Assembly (NCBI RefSeq): GCF_017312485.1 | Contig: NZ_BMBA01000001.1 | Location: forward strand, 1,688,396-1,752,395 | DNA: 64,000 bases | Source of the DNA: Clostridium zeae | GTDB taxonomy: Bacteria > Bacillota > Clostridia > Clostridiales > Clostridiaceae | Direction: 5' to 3' | Shown: positions 37,790-46,059 of the stretch, one piece after another | How positions within the stretch are numbered: the first letter of the stretch is position 1 | Layout of the letters: each line of letters opens with the position of its first letter | Program-made: the position numbers and the translations under genes | The notes under the pieces: generated by a model | Database searches by the model: none | Told to the model about the DNA's origin: nothing | The model's input: the letters and a program-made list of their open reading frames with translations, nothing else

Positions 37790-38761
37790 TTAAGAGCTCT
37801 TTCTTTCAATTAATTTTACAGGTAGAATATTTTCAATTTCAACTTTCTTATTTTCCATTTGATTTAATAGAATTTCAATTGCTAACTGAGCCATTTCGTC
37901 GATTGGCTGCTTTATTGTAGTTAATGGAATTGTCATTAATGAAGCAACTTCAACATCATCATATCCAATAATTCTTATATCTCTAGGCACTTCTTTACCA
38001 AGCTCCTGTGAAACCTGCATCATTGCAGCAGCTATCATATCACTGCTAGCGAATATACCATCAATATCAGGGTGTTCCTTAAAAATCTTGTAGGCTAACT
38101 TCTTATAACTTTCATATACATCTAGCTTAGTCTGCTCTACAACATGCTGAACCTTTCTTTCAAGCACAGCATTCATAAAAGCTTCATAGCGCTTGTTTGC
38201 CGGAGTGTTAAGCTCCAAAGGGCCACTTATGTGAGCAAGTTTTTTACACCCTTTGTCTAGTAATAAATTAGTAGCAAGTAATCCTCCGGCATAGTTATCG
38301 GAGGTTATAAAAGGTATATTATTCGAAAAATCCCTATCTATTGCAACAATAGGAAGAGTTGGAGTCAAATAATCTGAAGTTTCTAAGGTATGACTTCCCA
38401 TTATTATACCATCAACTTGATTCCTTTTAAGCATCTCAACATAATCTTTTTCCTTTACGCTATCTTGATATGAATTACATAGCAATATCTTATATCCAGC
38501 AGCATAAGCATATGCTTCAATATAACTTGTTAATTTTGCAAAAAACGGATGTGATACATCCGGGACAATCAGACCTATAATATTAGATTTTTTTCTAAAC
38601 AAAGATCGAGCTAGCTCATTTGGTTGATAGCTCAGCTCCTTCATAGCATCATAGACCTTTTTTCTTGTAGTCTCACTAATATATCCTCTGTCATTTAAAA
38701 CTCTTGAAACTGTTGTAACTGTCACTCCAGCTATTTCAGCCACATCCTTTATAGTTGCCAT
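37790..38761 (-). CDS. LacI/GalR-family transcriptional regulator
   Basis: About 323 residues. N-terminal HTH (IKDVAEIAGVTVTTVSRVLN, about 3-22) and hinge (YQPNELARSL), then an effector-binding domain with SDMIAAAMMQ and IRIIGYDDVEVASLM. I use ATG 38761, since homologues begin MATIKDVA; a ribosome binding site (AAGAAAAGG) lies about 12 nt upstream, and the alternative ATG at 38773 directly abuts it. It is the last gene of the leftward esterase/ABC transporter cluster, separated from the deacetylase gene by about 220 bp. It probably controls that cluster, possibly through the CG-centred site at 45981-45994, which could equally be a CcpA site. Confidence 0.9.
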   Translation of the reverse strand: MATIKDVAEIAGVTVTTVSRVLNDRGYISETTRKKVYDAMKELSYQPNELARSLFRKKSNIIGLIVPDVSHPFFAKLTSYIEAYAYAAGYKILLCNSYQDSVKEKDYVEMLKRNQVDGIIMGSHTLETSDYLTPTLPIVAIDRDFSNNIPFITSDNYAGGLLATNLLLDKGCKKLAHISGPLELNTPANKRYEAFMNAVLERKVQHVVEQTKLDVYESYKKLAYKIFKEHPDIDGIFASSDMIAAAMMQVSQELGKEVPRDIRIIGYDDVEVASLMTIPLTTIKQPIDEMAQLAIEILLNQMENKKVEIENILPVKLIERKSS

Positions 38762-38984
38762 ACCAAAAATCATCCTTTTCTTAATCCGATCCTAATTTAG
38801 TTAAATTATATTATACCCCTCTATTGTTGTCTATGGTATAAACACTATAAATCTATTGGAGTAATTTATTTCATTTCATAAACTTTTATGCTAACACTAA
38901 CTCCGCATCTAATAACACTCTATTACACTTCCTTCATTAATATAGATGTATAACTTATTATATATTTAGACAATTTGTTAATTG

Positions 38985-39815
38985 TTAACTTAATATTTTT
39001 GTCTCACCTGCTTTTATCTCTATGGATGTTTCATTAAATTCTATCCAAGTTGAAAGTGCAGCCGGATTATGGACAAAGGTAAAATCTTTAGAAAACTTCA
39101 ATTTATCTAACGCATTAAGATAGTCTATTATCTGTATATTTGTTGCATACCAAACATCTTCCTTATTGCTTACATATTGACAAAGTTCCTCTATTACTTT
39201 CCAATTATTATCCAAATCAAATTCATAACTATGTCCCCATAAATAAAAAATACCTAACGAATTAAATTCTTCTTCAATAAATTTTTCAGCTATCCCCATC
39301 AAGTTTGGTGTATTATGATGAGCTGTAGGATTCCATTCTAAATAGTTTGAAGGCAAATCAAATTTGCCGTGACTGTTTACAGTTCTCGAATAAGCCACTC
39401 CAAGAGTTTCTAATACCTCAAAAACTGTTTTATTATAAGTTCCATAAGGATATGCCATCCCTCTTACAGGATATCCAAAAGTCTTTTCATGATTTTTCTT
39501 ATCCTCAAGGATTTCTTTAATCATAAGTTCTTTAGTTATATCAGTTAGTGAAAGATGAGTTAATCCATGAATTGCAATTTCATGTTCTCTATATACATCA
39601 ACTATCTCATTTTCATTTATTCTTTTTATTAGAAAATCGTTTATTACAAAAGACCCATCTTCGTTTTGCAGTCCAGAATTCAAGTTAAATGTAGCTTTCA
39701 AGTTATACCGATTAAATATACTAACTAGTCTTTTATCCTGAGTAATGCCATCATCATAACTTAAGGTAAATGCCTTCTTAACTCCTCCCGGAAAAAGTTG
39801 TTTTATTATTTCCAT
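38985..39815 (-). CDS. Polysaccharide deacetylase-family protein (NodB homology)
   Basis: About 277 residues. The NodB-type fold is shown by motif 1 SYDDG (D21/D22), motif 2 HGLTHLSL (two metal-binding His) and motif 3 AYPYGTYN. CE4-family enzymes remove N- or O-acetyl groups from sugars with a divalent metal. No signal peptide is visible, so it probably works on imported oligosaccharides in the cytoplasm, unlike the exported peptidoglycan deacetylases. The start at 39815 is set by GGAGGC 7 nt upstream; the reading from 39848 overlaps the preceding esterase gene. It follows that esterase by 17 bp, and both belong to one apparent operon. Confidence 0.85.
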   Translation of the reverse strand: MEIIKQLFPGGVKKAFTLSYDDGITQDKRLVSIFNRYNLKATFNLNSGLQNEDGSFVINDFLIKRINENEIVDVYREHEIAIHGLTHLSLTDITKELMIKEILEDKKNHEKTFGYPVRGMAYPYGTYNKTVFEVLETLGVAYSRTVNSHGKFDLPSNYLEWNPTAHHNTPNLMGIAEKFIEEEFNSLGIFYLWGHSYEFDLDNNWKVIEELCQYVSNKEDVWYATNIQIIDYLNALDKLKFSKDFTFVHNPAALSTWIEFNETSIEIKAGETKILS

Positions 39816-39832
39816 ATCTATGCCTCCGTATT

Positions 39833-40624
39833 TTATTCGAGCGCCCAAAGTATGGCTTTCTCTATATATTCATTCCAGAAGTTCCAATCATGAATGCCTT
39901 GTCCTTCCACATAGGTATGTTTCACTTCCTCTGAAGCTAAAAATTTATGATAACTTCTGTTTTCATTTATGAGAAAATCTTCTGTTCCACAAGCCATATA
40001 TATATTAGGAATAGTTTTATTTTCCTGCTTTAGTTTGCTTATAAGTGCCTCAGGGTCTTTGTCACTTCCTAATAATTTATTCAAATCTCCAAAAACTCTT
40101 GCGTAATATTTATAGTCAGCAATTGGATCTTTAAAATCCTCCGGAATTCCTGCAACATTATGAATTATAAGGGCAGAAGATAATGCAATTATGCGGCTGA
40201 AATTATCACAATATTTTAAGCCATTTCTTATTGCACCGTACCCTCCCATGGAAAGTCCACCAATAAAGGTATCTTCTCTTTTGTTTGATAACTGAAATAA
40301 CTTTCGTGTAAACTCAACTAACTCGTTTCCAACAAATTCTCCATATAGCTCTCCTTTGTCAGTATCATCTAGATAAAAACTATTCTCGCCTGAAGGCATA
40401 AATACTGCAATATTGTGTTTTAGAGCTAATTCTTGAATTCTACTTCCGCAAATCCAATCAGTATAGTTCCCTGAGTACCCACTTAAAATATAAAGAGACT
40501 TCATAGGCCCCTTCTCAACTTCTTTCATTCCTGGTATCTCAATTATATCTATTGGAACAATTGCATTAAAAGTGACAATTTTCCTTAATGCTTTTGAATA
40601 AAAATTCACCTGTGAAAACGCCAT
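39833..40624 (-). CDS. Esterase of the EstA/FrmB (CE1-like) alpha/beta-hydrolase group
   Basis: 263 residues. Nucleophile Ser in GLSMGGYGA, acid in CGTEDFL, His in IHDWNFW: the triad of the putative-esterase family that includes tributyrin esterases, acetyl xylan esterases and feruloyl esterases. The N-terminus (FSQVNFYSKALRKIVTFNAIVP) matches the same group. No signal peptide, so it is intracellular. AGGAGGAG precedes the start. It lies 15 bp after another esterase gene and 17 bp before a deacetylase gene, suggesting removal of acyl groups from imported plant oligosaccharides (inference). Confidence 0.85.
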   Translation of the reverse strand: MAFSQVNFYSKALRKIVTFNAIVPIDIIEIPGMKEVEKGPMKSLYILSGYSGNYTDWICGSRIQELALKHNIAVFMPSGENSFYLDDTDKGELYGEFVGNELVEFTRKLFQLSNKREDTFIGGLSMGGYGAIRNGLKYCDNFSRIIALSSALIIHNVAGIPEDFKDPIADYKYYARVFGDLNKLLGSDKDPEALISKLKQENKTIPNIYMACGTEDFLINENRSYHKFLASEEVKHTYVEGQGIHDWNFWNEYIEKAILWALE

Positions 40625-40639
40625 TTTTTCTCCTCCTCT

Positions 40640-41584
40640 TTATTTGCCTATATTTAATCCCTTTAATAATGCACCTATGCAGCCATTCCTAGCTAGTTTA
40701 CTAATATTAGTATTGTTAAAAATCGAATCAAAGCCATGAAAACATCCTGGATATAAATGAAATTCCACATCAACACCTGCCTGCGCCAATCGAGCAACAT
40801 AATCTATTGTCTCATCCCTAAAAGGATCAAGCTGGCCTACAAATGTATATGCAGGAGGAAGCCCAGTCAAATCTTTAGCTCTAGCAGGAGCAGCATAGTA
40901 AGGTACTTGATCTGAATTGATATTTCCTAAATACATTTTCCATGCAATCTCGTTTGCCTCCCTATTCCATGCTGTAGGTAGGTTTCCTTCATTGACTTCA
41001 TAACTGGAAGGCGTTATATTCCGATCATCTAGCATTGGATATAAAGGCATCTGAAATGCAACTTTTATTTCACCTCGATCTCGAACCATCAACGCAAGTG
41101 CAGCTGTTAACCCACCTCCGGCACTAGCTCCAGCAATAGCAATCCTTGAAGTATCTATTTTTAATCTTTCTGCATTATCCACTGTCCATTTAAGTCCAGC
41201 ATAACAATCCTCTAATGCCGCTGGATACGGATTTTCTGGCGCCAACCTATAATCTATTGAAACCACAACACAGCTTACTTCATTAACAAAATATCCACAT
41301 ATACCATCATCACCATCAGGGTGTCCAAGTACATATCCACCACCATGAGTCCAAAACACTGCAGGCAAATTCACATTTTTTCTATTCTTAGGTTCATAAA
41401 TTTTTACCAACAGTTCTGACTCTGGTCCATTGATCATAAGGGTAGTAGTTGATACATTTGTAGACTTTTCTATATAAGGTAATCTAAGGTTTCTCATCAT
41501 ATCCAAGTCCTTATTTAAATCAAACCTTACAGCACTTTGTAAGATTGGCAATAATTCTGGTAAAACTCTTTCTTCGTATGCCAT
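40640..41584 (-). CDS. Alpha/beta-hydrolase, hormone-sensitive-lipase-like esterase
   Basis: 314 residues. It has the oxyanion-hole motif THGGGYVLG, the nucleophile GASAGGG, the acid in GQLDPFRD, and the catalytic His in CFHGFD. These define the HSL (family IV) carboxylesterases. Cytoplasmic, no signal peptide. GGGGGC precedes the start. It sits between a Nif3-like gene and a second esterase, all with short gaps and the same strand. Likely substrate: acetylated or otherwise acylated sugars delivered by the neighbouring ABC transporter; family members accept many short esters, so the natural substrate is uncertain. Confidence 0.87.
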   Translation of the reverse strand: MAYEERVLPELLPILQSAVRFDLNKDLDMMRNLRLPYIEKSTNVSTTTLMINGPESELLVKIYEPKNRKNVNLPAVFWTHGGGYVLGHPDGDDGICGYFVNEVSCVVVSIDYRLAPENPYPAALEDCYAGLKWTVDNAERLKIDTSRIAIAGASAGGGLTAALALMVRDRGEIKVAFQMPLYPMLDDRNITPSSYEVNEGNLPTAWNREANEIAWKMYLGNINSDQVPYYAAPARAKDLTGLPPAYTFVGQLDPFRDETIDYVARLAQAGVDVEFHLYPGCFHGFDSIFNNTNISKLARNGCIGALLKGLNIGK

Positions 41585-41630
41585 AAATATGCCCCCATTT
41601 AGTCAGTAATAAATTTTTTTCTTATTGAGT

Positions 41631-42437
41631 TTACAAGTATATAAAGGGTTCCTTTGTATCTATAAAATATACAGGTATTTCTTTTATCATTGGAGCAAGC
41701 CATTGTGACATATATTTCATGCCAGCTTCTTCACTACGTTCATGCCCTAACACAAGCATAGCTTTATTCATATTTAACGCAGCAGCATCACGTATATAAG
41801 GGCATAAAGTCCACTCTGTGATATCACCACATACAACAACATCCAGGTTTTGTTCTTTCATTAAAACCATCGGCATTTCTTCTACTCCAAGTCCGAGACT
41901 TCCACCCCCAACTAAAATGCCAACTCTTTTACATCTTGTTTCAGGTGATCCAACAATTTGAATCACATCCATTTCCAATTTAATCTTAAAAAATTCTGCT
42001 AGTTTGTTTAAAGACATTTCCGGTATTTCATAGCAATGTGGAAACTTAAGGTCTTTAATTAAGTACTCTTCCCAACCTATTTCTTTTAACAAGCCGTCGT
42101 ATATTAAATCAGTCGGTGCAGCGTGCATATGATCATGAAAACGCCATATAGCAATGCCATGATCATCCAACATCTTTTTCTTTTCCATATATATTGGATC
42201 ATCTTTTAACCAATCTAATTTGTCTGTTCCAGTATAATAGGTTGGCTCATGAGTAATAATAAAGTTGGCCCTACAATCTATTGCTTGCTTGATTACATCT
42301 ACAGTTGCCATAAATGTTGTTACAACGCCTGAAACCTCTAAATCATAACTTCCGCTTATTAGCTGATCGCAGGTTTCTTCAAATTTAACCCCGCCAAATT
42401 TATTTATGATTTCATCAATAATCTCTTTTACCTTCAT
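41631..42437 (-). CDS. Nif3-like (DUF34) dinuclear metal protein in a sugar-utilisation operon
   Basis: About 269 residues. It has Nif3 family traits: an N-terminal EIIDEIINKFGG, the metal-binding THEPTYY segment, the LVGGGSLG glycine motif and the C-terminal GHERSEEAGM. In common Nif3 proteins the first metal motif is usually HHP or HHxP; here it reads HEP, so this is a divergent member. ATG 42437 is chosen because GGAGGTTATAT precedes it. It lies 45 bp after the ABC permease gene and 46 bp before the HSL-type esterase gene, so it is almost certainly co-transcribed with them. Its biochemical role is unknown; a hydrolytic role on a sugar derivative is possible but unproven. Confidence 0.75.
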   Translation of the reverse strand: MKVKEIIDEIINKFGGVKFEETCDQLISGSYDLEVSGVVTTFMATVDVIKQAIDCRANFIITHEPTYYTGTDKLDWLKDDPIYMEKKKMLDDHGIAIWRFHDHMHAAPTDLIYDGLLKEIGWEEYLIKDLKFPHCYEIPEMSLNKLAEFFKIKLEMDVIQIVGSPETRCKRVGILVGGGSLGLGVEEMPMVLMKEQNLDVVVCGDITEWTLCPYIRDAAALNMNKAMLVLGHERSEEAGMKYMSQWLAPMIKEIPVYFIDTKEPFIYL

Positions 42438-42481
42438 ATATATAACCTCCATAATTATTGTTACCTTTGAAGCCTACAACT

Positions 42482-43381
42482 TTATTCTTTTACTGCTCCT
42501 ACAACAACACCCTTAATAAGATATTTTTGAACAAATGGAAATAGTATAATAATTGGTAATATACCTATTACAGCTAACGCCATACGTACAGATGTACTTG
42601 GCAATTGGGTTGCTACCGTCCCTATAGTGGACCCTGCTGCTCCCGATTTTAAGAACTGAATATTATCCATTATTCTTACCAAAAGATTTTGTATTCCATA
42701 AAGCTTTGGATTTGTAATATAATATATACCGTTAATCCAATCATTCCAGTATGCAAGTCCAGTAAATATTCCTATAGTCGCTACAGCTGGTATAGATAAT
42801 GGCAATATTATACGGAAAAATATCTTTAATTCTCCTGCTCCATCAATTCTAGCTGCCTCAACAAGCGCATCTGGAATACTATTTCTATAATAATTTGTAA
42901 CTAAAAATACATTGAAGGCATTCATCAAATAATTAGGTATAATCAATGCAAATATAGTGTTTTTAATATGAAAAATTCTTGTCCACATAATATATGCAGG
43001 AGCCACCCCTCCACTAAATAGCATAGTGAATAAAACTAGAAAGGAAATTAATTTTCCATACTTAAAATCCTTTCTTGAAAGTGGATATGCTAGCATAGAG
43101 GTTATAATAATACTTAGGAATGTTCCTACTCCTGTAACAAGCAACGAGACACCATATGCTCTTAGAATCATTGTAGATTGAGAAATCATGTAGTAATATG
43201 CATCTAGACTTAAGGCTTTAGGGAAAAAACTATAACCATTGGCTACTAATGTTGTTTCTTTTGTAAAAGATGCAATAAAAATTAATAGTAAAGGTGCTAA
43301 GCTGACTATTACTAAAAGAATAACTAATATTTCAGCAAAAATAATGAATGCTTTCTCACTCCGAGTTTTTAACTTATTCAT
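42482..43381 (-). CDS. CUT1-family carbohydrate ABC transporter permease (LplC/YtcP type)
   Basis: 299 residues with six membrane segments and the inner-membrane permease EAA-type loop (EAARIDGAGELKIFFRIILPLS). The N-terminal ILVILLVIVSLAPLLLIFIASFT and C-terminal KGVVVGAVKE are typical of the YtcP/LplC group that pairs with LplB and an LplA-type binding protein. These systems import oligosaccharides, often pectin- or xylan-derived, and usually borrow a shared MsmX-type ATPase. No ATPase gene is present here, in agreement. Start 11 nt after the partner permease, with AGGGGGAAAG. Confidence 0.92.
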   Translation of the reverse strand: MNKLKTRSEKAFIIFAEILVILLVIVSLAPLLLIFIASFTKETTLVANGYSFFPKALSLDAYYYMISQSTMILRAYGVSLLVTGVGTFLSIIITSMLAYPLSRKDFKYGKLISFLVLFTMLFSGGVAPAYIMWTRIFHIKNTIFALIIPNYLMNAFNVFLVTNYYRNSIPDALVEAARIDGAGELKIFFRIILPLSIPAVATIGIFTGLAYWNDWINGIYYITNPKLYGIQNLLVRIMDNIQFLKSGAAGSTIGTVATQLPSTSVRMALAVIGILPIIILFPFVQKYLIKGVVVGAVKE

Positions 43382-43392
43382 TTGCTTTCCCC

Positions 43393-44316
43393 CTAAAATA
43401 GTGAATTTTCCGGCTCTATTTTTCTTATGATTCCATTTGCAGCTATTACTAAAATAAATCCTACTAAAGATTGATATAAACCTGAAGCAGCCGCCATTCC
43501 TGTATCATTTAGCTGCATCATTGCACGATAAACAAAGGTATCTATTGTTTGTGTGGTATCATATAATGCACCAGAATTCATCGGTACTTGATAAAATAAT
43601 CCAAAATCTGAATTCATAATTCTTCCTACAGCCATTAAGGTCATTATAATTATTGTAGGCTTTAATAAAGGCAGTGTAATATCCTTTATCTGTCTTAACT
43701 TTCCGGCCCCATCTATTTGAGCTGCTTCATAAATACTTTTATCTATTCCAGCAATACTAGCTATATAGACTAAAGATGAGTATCCTGTAGTTTTCCAAAG
43801 AAAAACAAATATCAGAATGAATGGCCAGTATTTTGGTTCTGAATACCACGAAACCTCTGGTAACCCAAATACCTTTAAAATTGACTTATTTATTAGTCCT
43901 GAATCTGAATTTAAAAATGAAAAAGCAATATAAGATACGATTACCATAGAAATTACACTTGGCAATATTAGTGCATTCTGATAAAACTTTGACATAGCCT
44001 TTTTAGTTAATTCTGTCATAAGTATGGCAACAAATACAGCACCAATAGTACCTAAAATTATAAAACCTAGGTTATATAATATCGTATTTCTTGTCATTAT
44101 CCAGGCATCCTTGGTCTTAAATAAAAAGGCAAAATTATCAAATCCAACCCATCTTCCTCCAAAAATACCCTTTTGAAAGTTTTGACTTTTAAATGCGATA
44201 ATTGCTCCCGCCATAGGTATGTAATTATTTATTAAAAGGTAAAGTAAACCCGGAATCGTCAGCATCAATAATGGTAATGAATTTTTTGAACTCTTCCATT
44301 TTGAATTTCTTCTCAT
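43393..44316 (-). CDS. CUT1-family carbohydrate ABC transporter permease (LplB/YteP type)
   Basis: About 307 residues, six membrane segments, with LLYLLINNYIPMAGAIIAFKS near the N-terminus and the EAAQIDGAGKLRQIKDITLPLL coupling loop (quoted segments are adjacent parts of conserved motifs). ATG 44316 is chosen because GGAGGATAAG precedes it; the longer reading to 44370 would include a hairpin. Partner of the permease downstream and of the binding lipoprotein upstream. It is separated from the binding-protein gene by an 11-bp perfect stem-loop that probably lowers its expression relative to that gene. Confidence 0.9.
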   Translation of the reverse strand: MRRNSKWKSSKNSLPLLMLTIPGLLYLLINNYIPMAGAIIAFKSQNFQKGIFGGRWVGFDNFAFLFKTKDAWIMTRNTILYNLGFIILGTIGAVFVAILMTELTKKAMSKFYQNALILPSVISMVIVSYIAFSFLNSDSGLINKSILKVFGLPEVSWYSEPKYWPFILIFVFLWKTTGYSSLVYIASIAGIDKSIYEAAQIDGAGKLRQIKDITLPLLKPTIIIMTLMAVGRIMNSDFGLFYQVPMNSGALYDTTQTIDTFVYRAMMQLNDTGMAAASGLYQSLVGFILVIAANGIIRKIEPENSLF

Positions 44317-44340
44317 CAACTTATCCTCCTTATTTGATAA

Positions 44341-44375
44341 ATGAAGTGAAGGTTTTCTGCAACTCTTCACTTCAT
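44341..44375 (-). terminator. Intercistronic stem-loop between binding-protein and permease genes
   Basis: A perfect 11-bp stem, ATGAAGTGAAG (44341-44351) against CTTCACTTCAT (44365-44375), with no strong U-tract after it. Such stem-loops in sugar ABC operons act as partial terminators or RNA stabilisers, giving more binding protein than permease. Confidence 0.6.
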
Positions 44376-44388
44376 CAAAATAAATGTT

Positions 44389-45903
44389 CTATTTTTTTGT
44401 TGCTAGCCAAGCATCAAGTTGTTTTTGTTTTTCTGCAACAATTTTATCCATGCCTGCATCCTTAAGTTTTTTGATAAAGTTTGGAATTTCTTTATCAGGA
44501 TCTAGTGCTCCACAATTTAGTCCAGGTAAGTACTGATTAATTACATTCATAACTGAAGAGTATTCAGTTTTAACATTTGTACTATCAAAAGTAAATCCGA
44601 AGGCTTTAGATCTTGCTGAGTTTTTATTTTCACTTTCCATAAGCTTCAAGTCATCTGTACTTTGACCAGCCATTGAATATTGAATAAATTGATTTCCTAT
44701 TATTCCACAACTAAGTTGAGCAGTATATGGTACTGAATTTGCATCTTTTCCATCTGGATATTTTACATGATCAGCATCAACCTTAACATAATCTGTACCT
44801 TCAATACCATAAATAAGTAGGTTTACTACAGCTTTATCAGAATAAGTTAAATTTAAGAACTTCATTGCTGCTTCTGGTTTTTGGCTAGATGAAGCTATGC
44901 CCCAGCTAACAGCATTTACATTTGTAGTTGACAAGTATGGCTGCGATAATCTTATCATTCCCATATTCTTTCCTGTCACTGCTGAAATTTGAGCAGCTGA
45001 CTCTTTTCCTGCATAGCTTGCCACGTACGAGAAACAGCGATCCGATGAAATAAGCTCACTAGCTAAAGTATTTGTAGTAGCTGCATCTTTAGAAAGGTAT
45101 CCCTTATTGTACCACTCTCTAGCTATCTTTACCTTTTCCTTAAAGGCATCAGTTTCATAAAAATCCAAAACTTTAGTGCTATCTCCAATTAAAACTGCTG
45201 TTGGTTTAAATAAATCATCAGTAAGGTAGTCTACATTATCGATTGTGTGCAAAACACCTGAAATTCCTTGATTTGTAGGTGCAACAGGAATCATATTGGG
45301 ATATTTCGCTTTTACTTTTTCATAAAGTGCATCTAAGTCATTTACAGTTTTAATACTATCTGGTGATATTCCTAATTCGTTCATTATATCCACCCTATAC
45401 ACTAAATTAGGAGCAATAGCGGCACCTTTATTAGATGGAACTGCATAAGTTTTACCATTAGACTTAGTAGTTTCTAAGAAATCATTACCTACAATCTGCT
45501 TTGTTTCTTTACCATACTTGTCAAGCAAATCATCCAGTGGCATTAATTCATTCTTAGAAATATATTGATTTAAATCCCCTAGGGTATGAAATACATCCAG
45601 CTGCTCTCCGCTTTGTATAGCTAAATTTACTTGTTGTGAGTAATTTGATACACTGAGCGGCTTTAATTTTACTTTGACATTTATTTTGGGAATAGTAATG
45701 TCATTTATAGCTTTTTCTACACTTCCTAAGTCTTCTGAGATTTTATTAAAGGTTGTAAATGCATAAACAATTTCATCTGGGCTTCCATTTTTCCCTGATG
45801 AATTAGCTGATTCTTTTGATTCACTGTTGCCACAAGCAGTTAACGCTGTAGTACCAAGAGCAACAGCCATCAATAGACTTAAGATTTTTTTTGATCTTTT
45901 CAT
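44389..45903 (-). CDS. Extracellular solute-binding lipoprotein (LplA/YtcQ type)
   Basis: 504 residues. Lipoprotein signal with lipobox TACG (Cys24). The mature part is a two-lobed sugar-binding protein of the LplA group (SGEQLDVFHTLGDLNQYISKNEL and YTAQLSCGIIGNQ regions are family-like). Captures an oligosaccharide outside the cell for the two permeases downstream. GGGGG precedes the start. A cre-like site lies at 45981-45994, in the promoter region. Between this gene and the response regulator gene upstream there are about 155 bp, so it has its own promoter and may be activated by the YesN-type regulator. Confidence 0.9.
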   Translation of the reverse strand: MKRSKKILSLLMAVALGTTALTACGNSESKESANSSGKNGSPDEIVYAFTTFNKISEDLGSVEKAINDITIPKINVKVKLKPLSVSNYSQQVNLAIQSGEQLDVFHTLGDLNQYISKNELMPLDDLLDKYGKETKQIVGNDFLETTKSNGKTYAVPSNKGAAIAPNLVYRVDIMNELGISPDSIKTVNDLDALYEKVKAKYPNMIPVAPTNQGISGVLHTIDNVDYLTDDLFKPTAVLIGDSTKVLDFYETDAFKEKVKIAREWYNKGYLSKDAATTNTLASELISSDRCFSYVASYAGKESAAQISAVTGKNMGMIRLSQPYLSTTNVNAVSWGIASSSQKPEAAMKFLNLTYSDKAVVNLLIYGIEGTDYVKVDADHVKYPDGKDANSVPYTAQLSCGIIGNQFIQYSMAGQSTDDLKLMESENKNSARSKAFGFTFDSTNVKTEYSSVMNVINQYLPGLNCGALDPDKEIPNFIKKLKDAGMDKIVAEKQKQLDAWLATKK

Positions 45904-45980
45904 ATGAATCCCCCTTACACTATTTAGTGTTAGCCTTTTATTTGTTTTTTCATCATACTTATATTATAATTTTCATCATT

Positions 45981-45994
45981 AGTAAACGCTTTCA
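45981..45994. promoter_or_regulatory. cre-like / LacI-type operator before the binding-protein gene
   Basis: AGTAAACGCTTTCA matches the CcpA cre consensus TGWAANCGNTNWCA at all but the first position. It is about 80-90 nt before the start codon. It may serve CcpA or the LacI regulator at 37790-38761. Confidence 0.55.
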
Positions 45995-46059
45995 AAAACA
46001 AGCAATAGTTTTTCAATTTTAAGTGTTTTTTCTAAATAGCAATAATTTTAGGATGAAAA

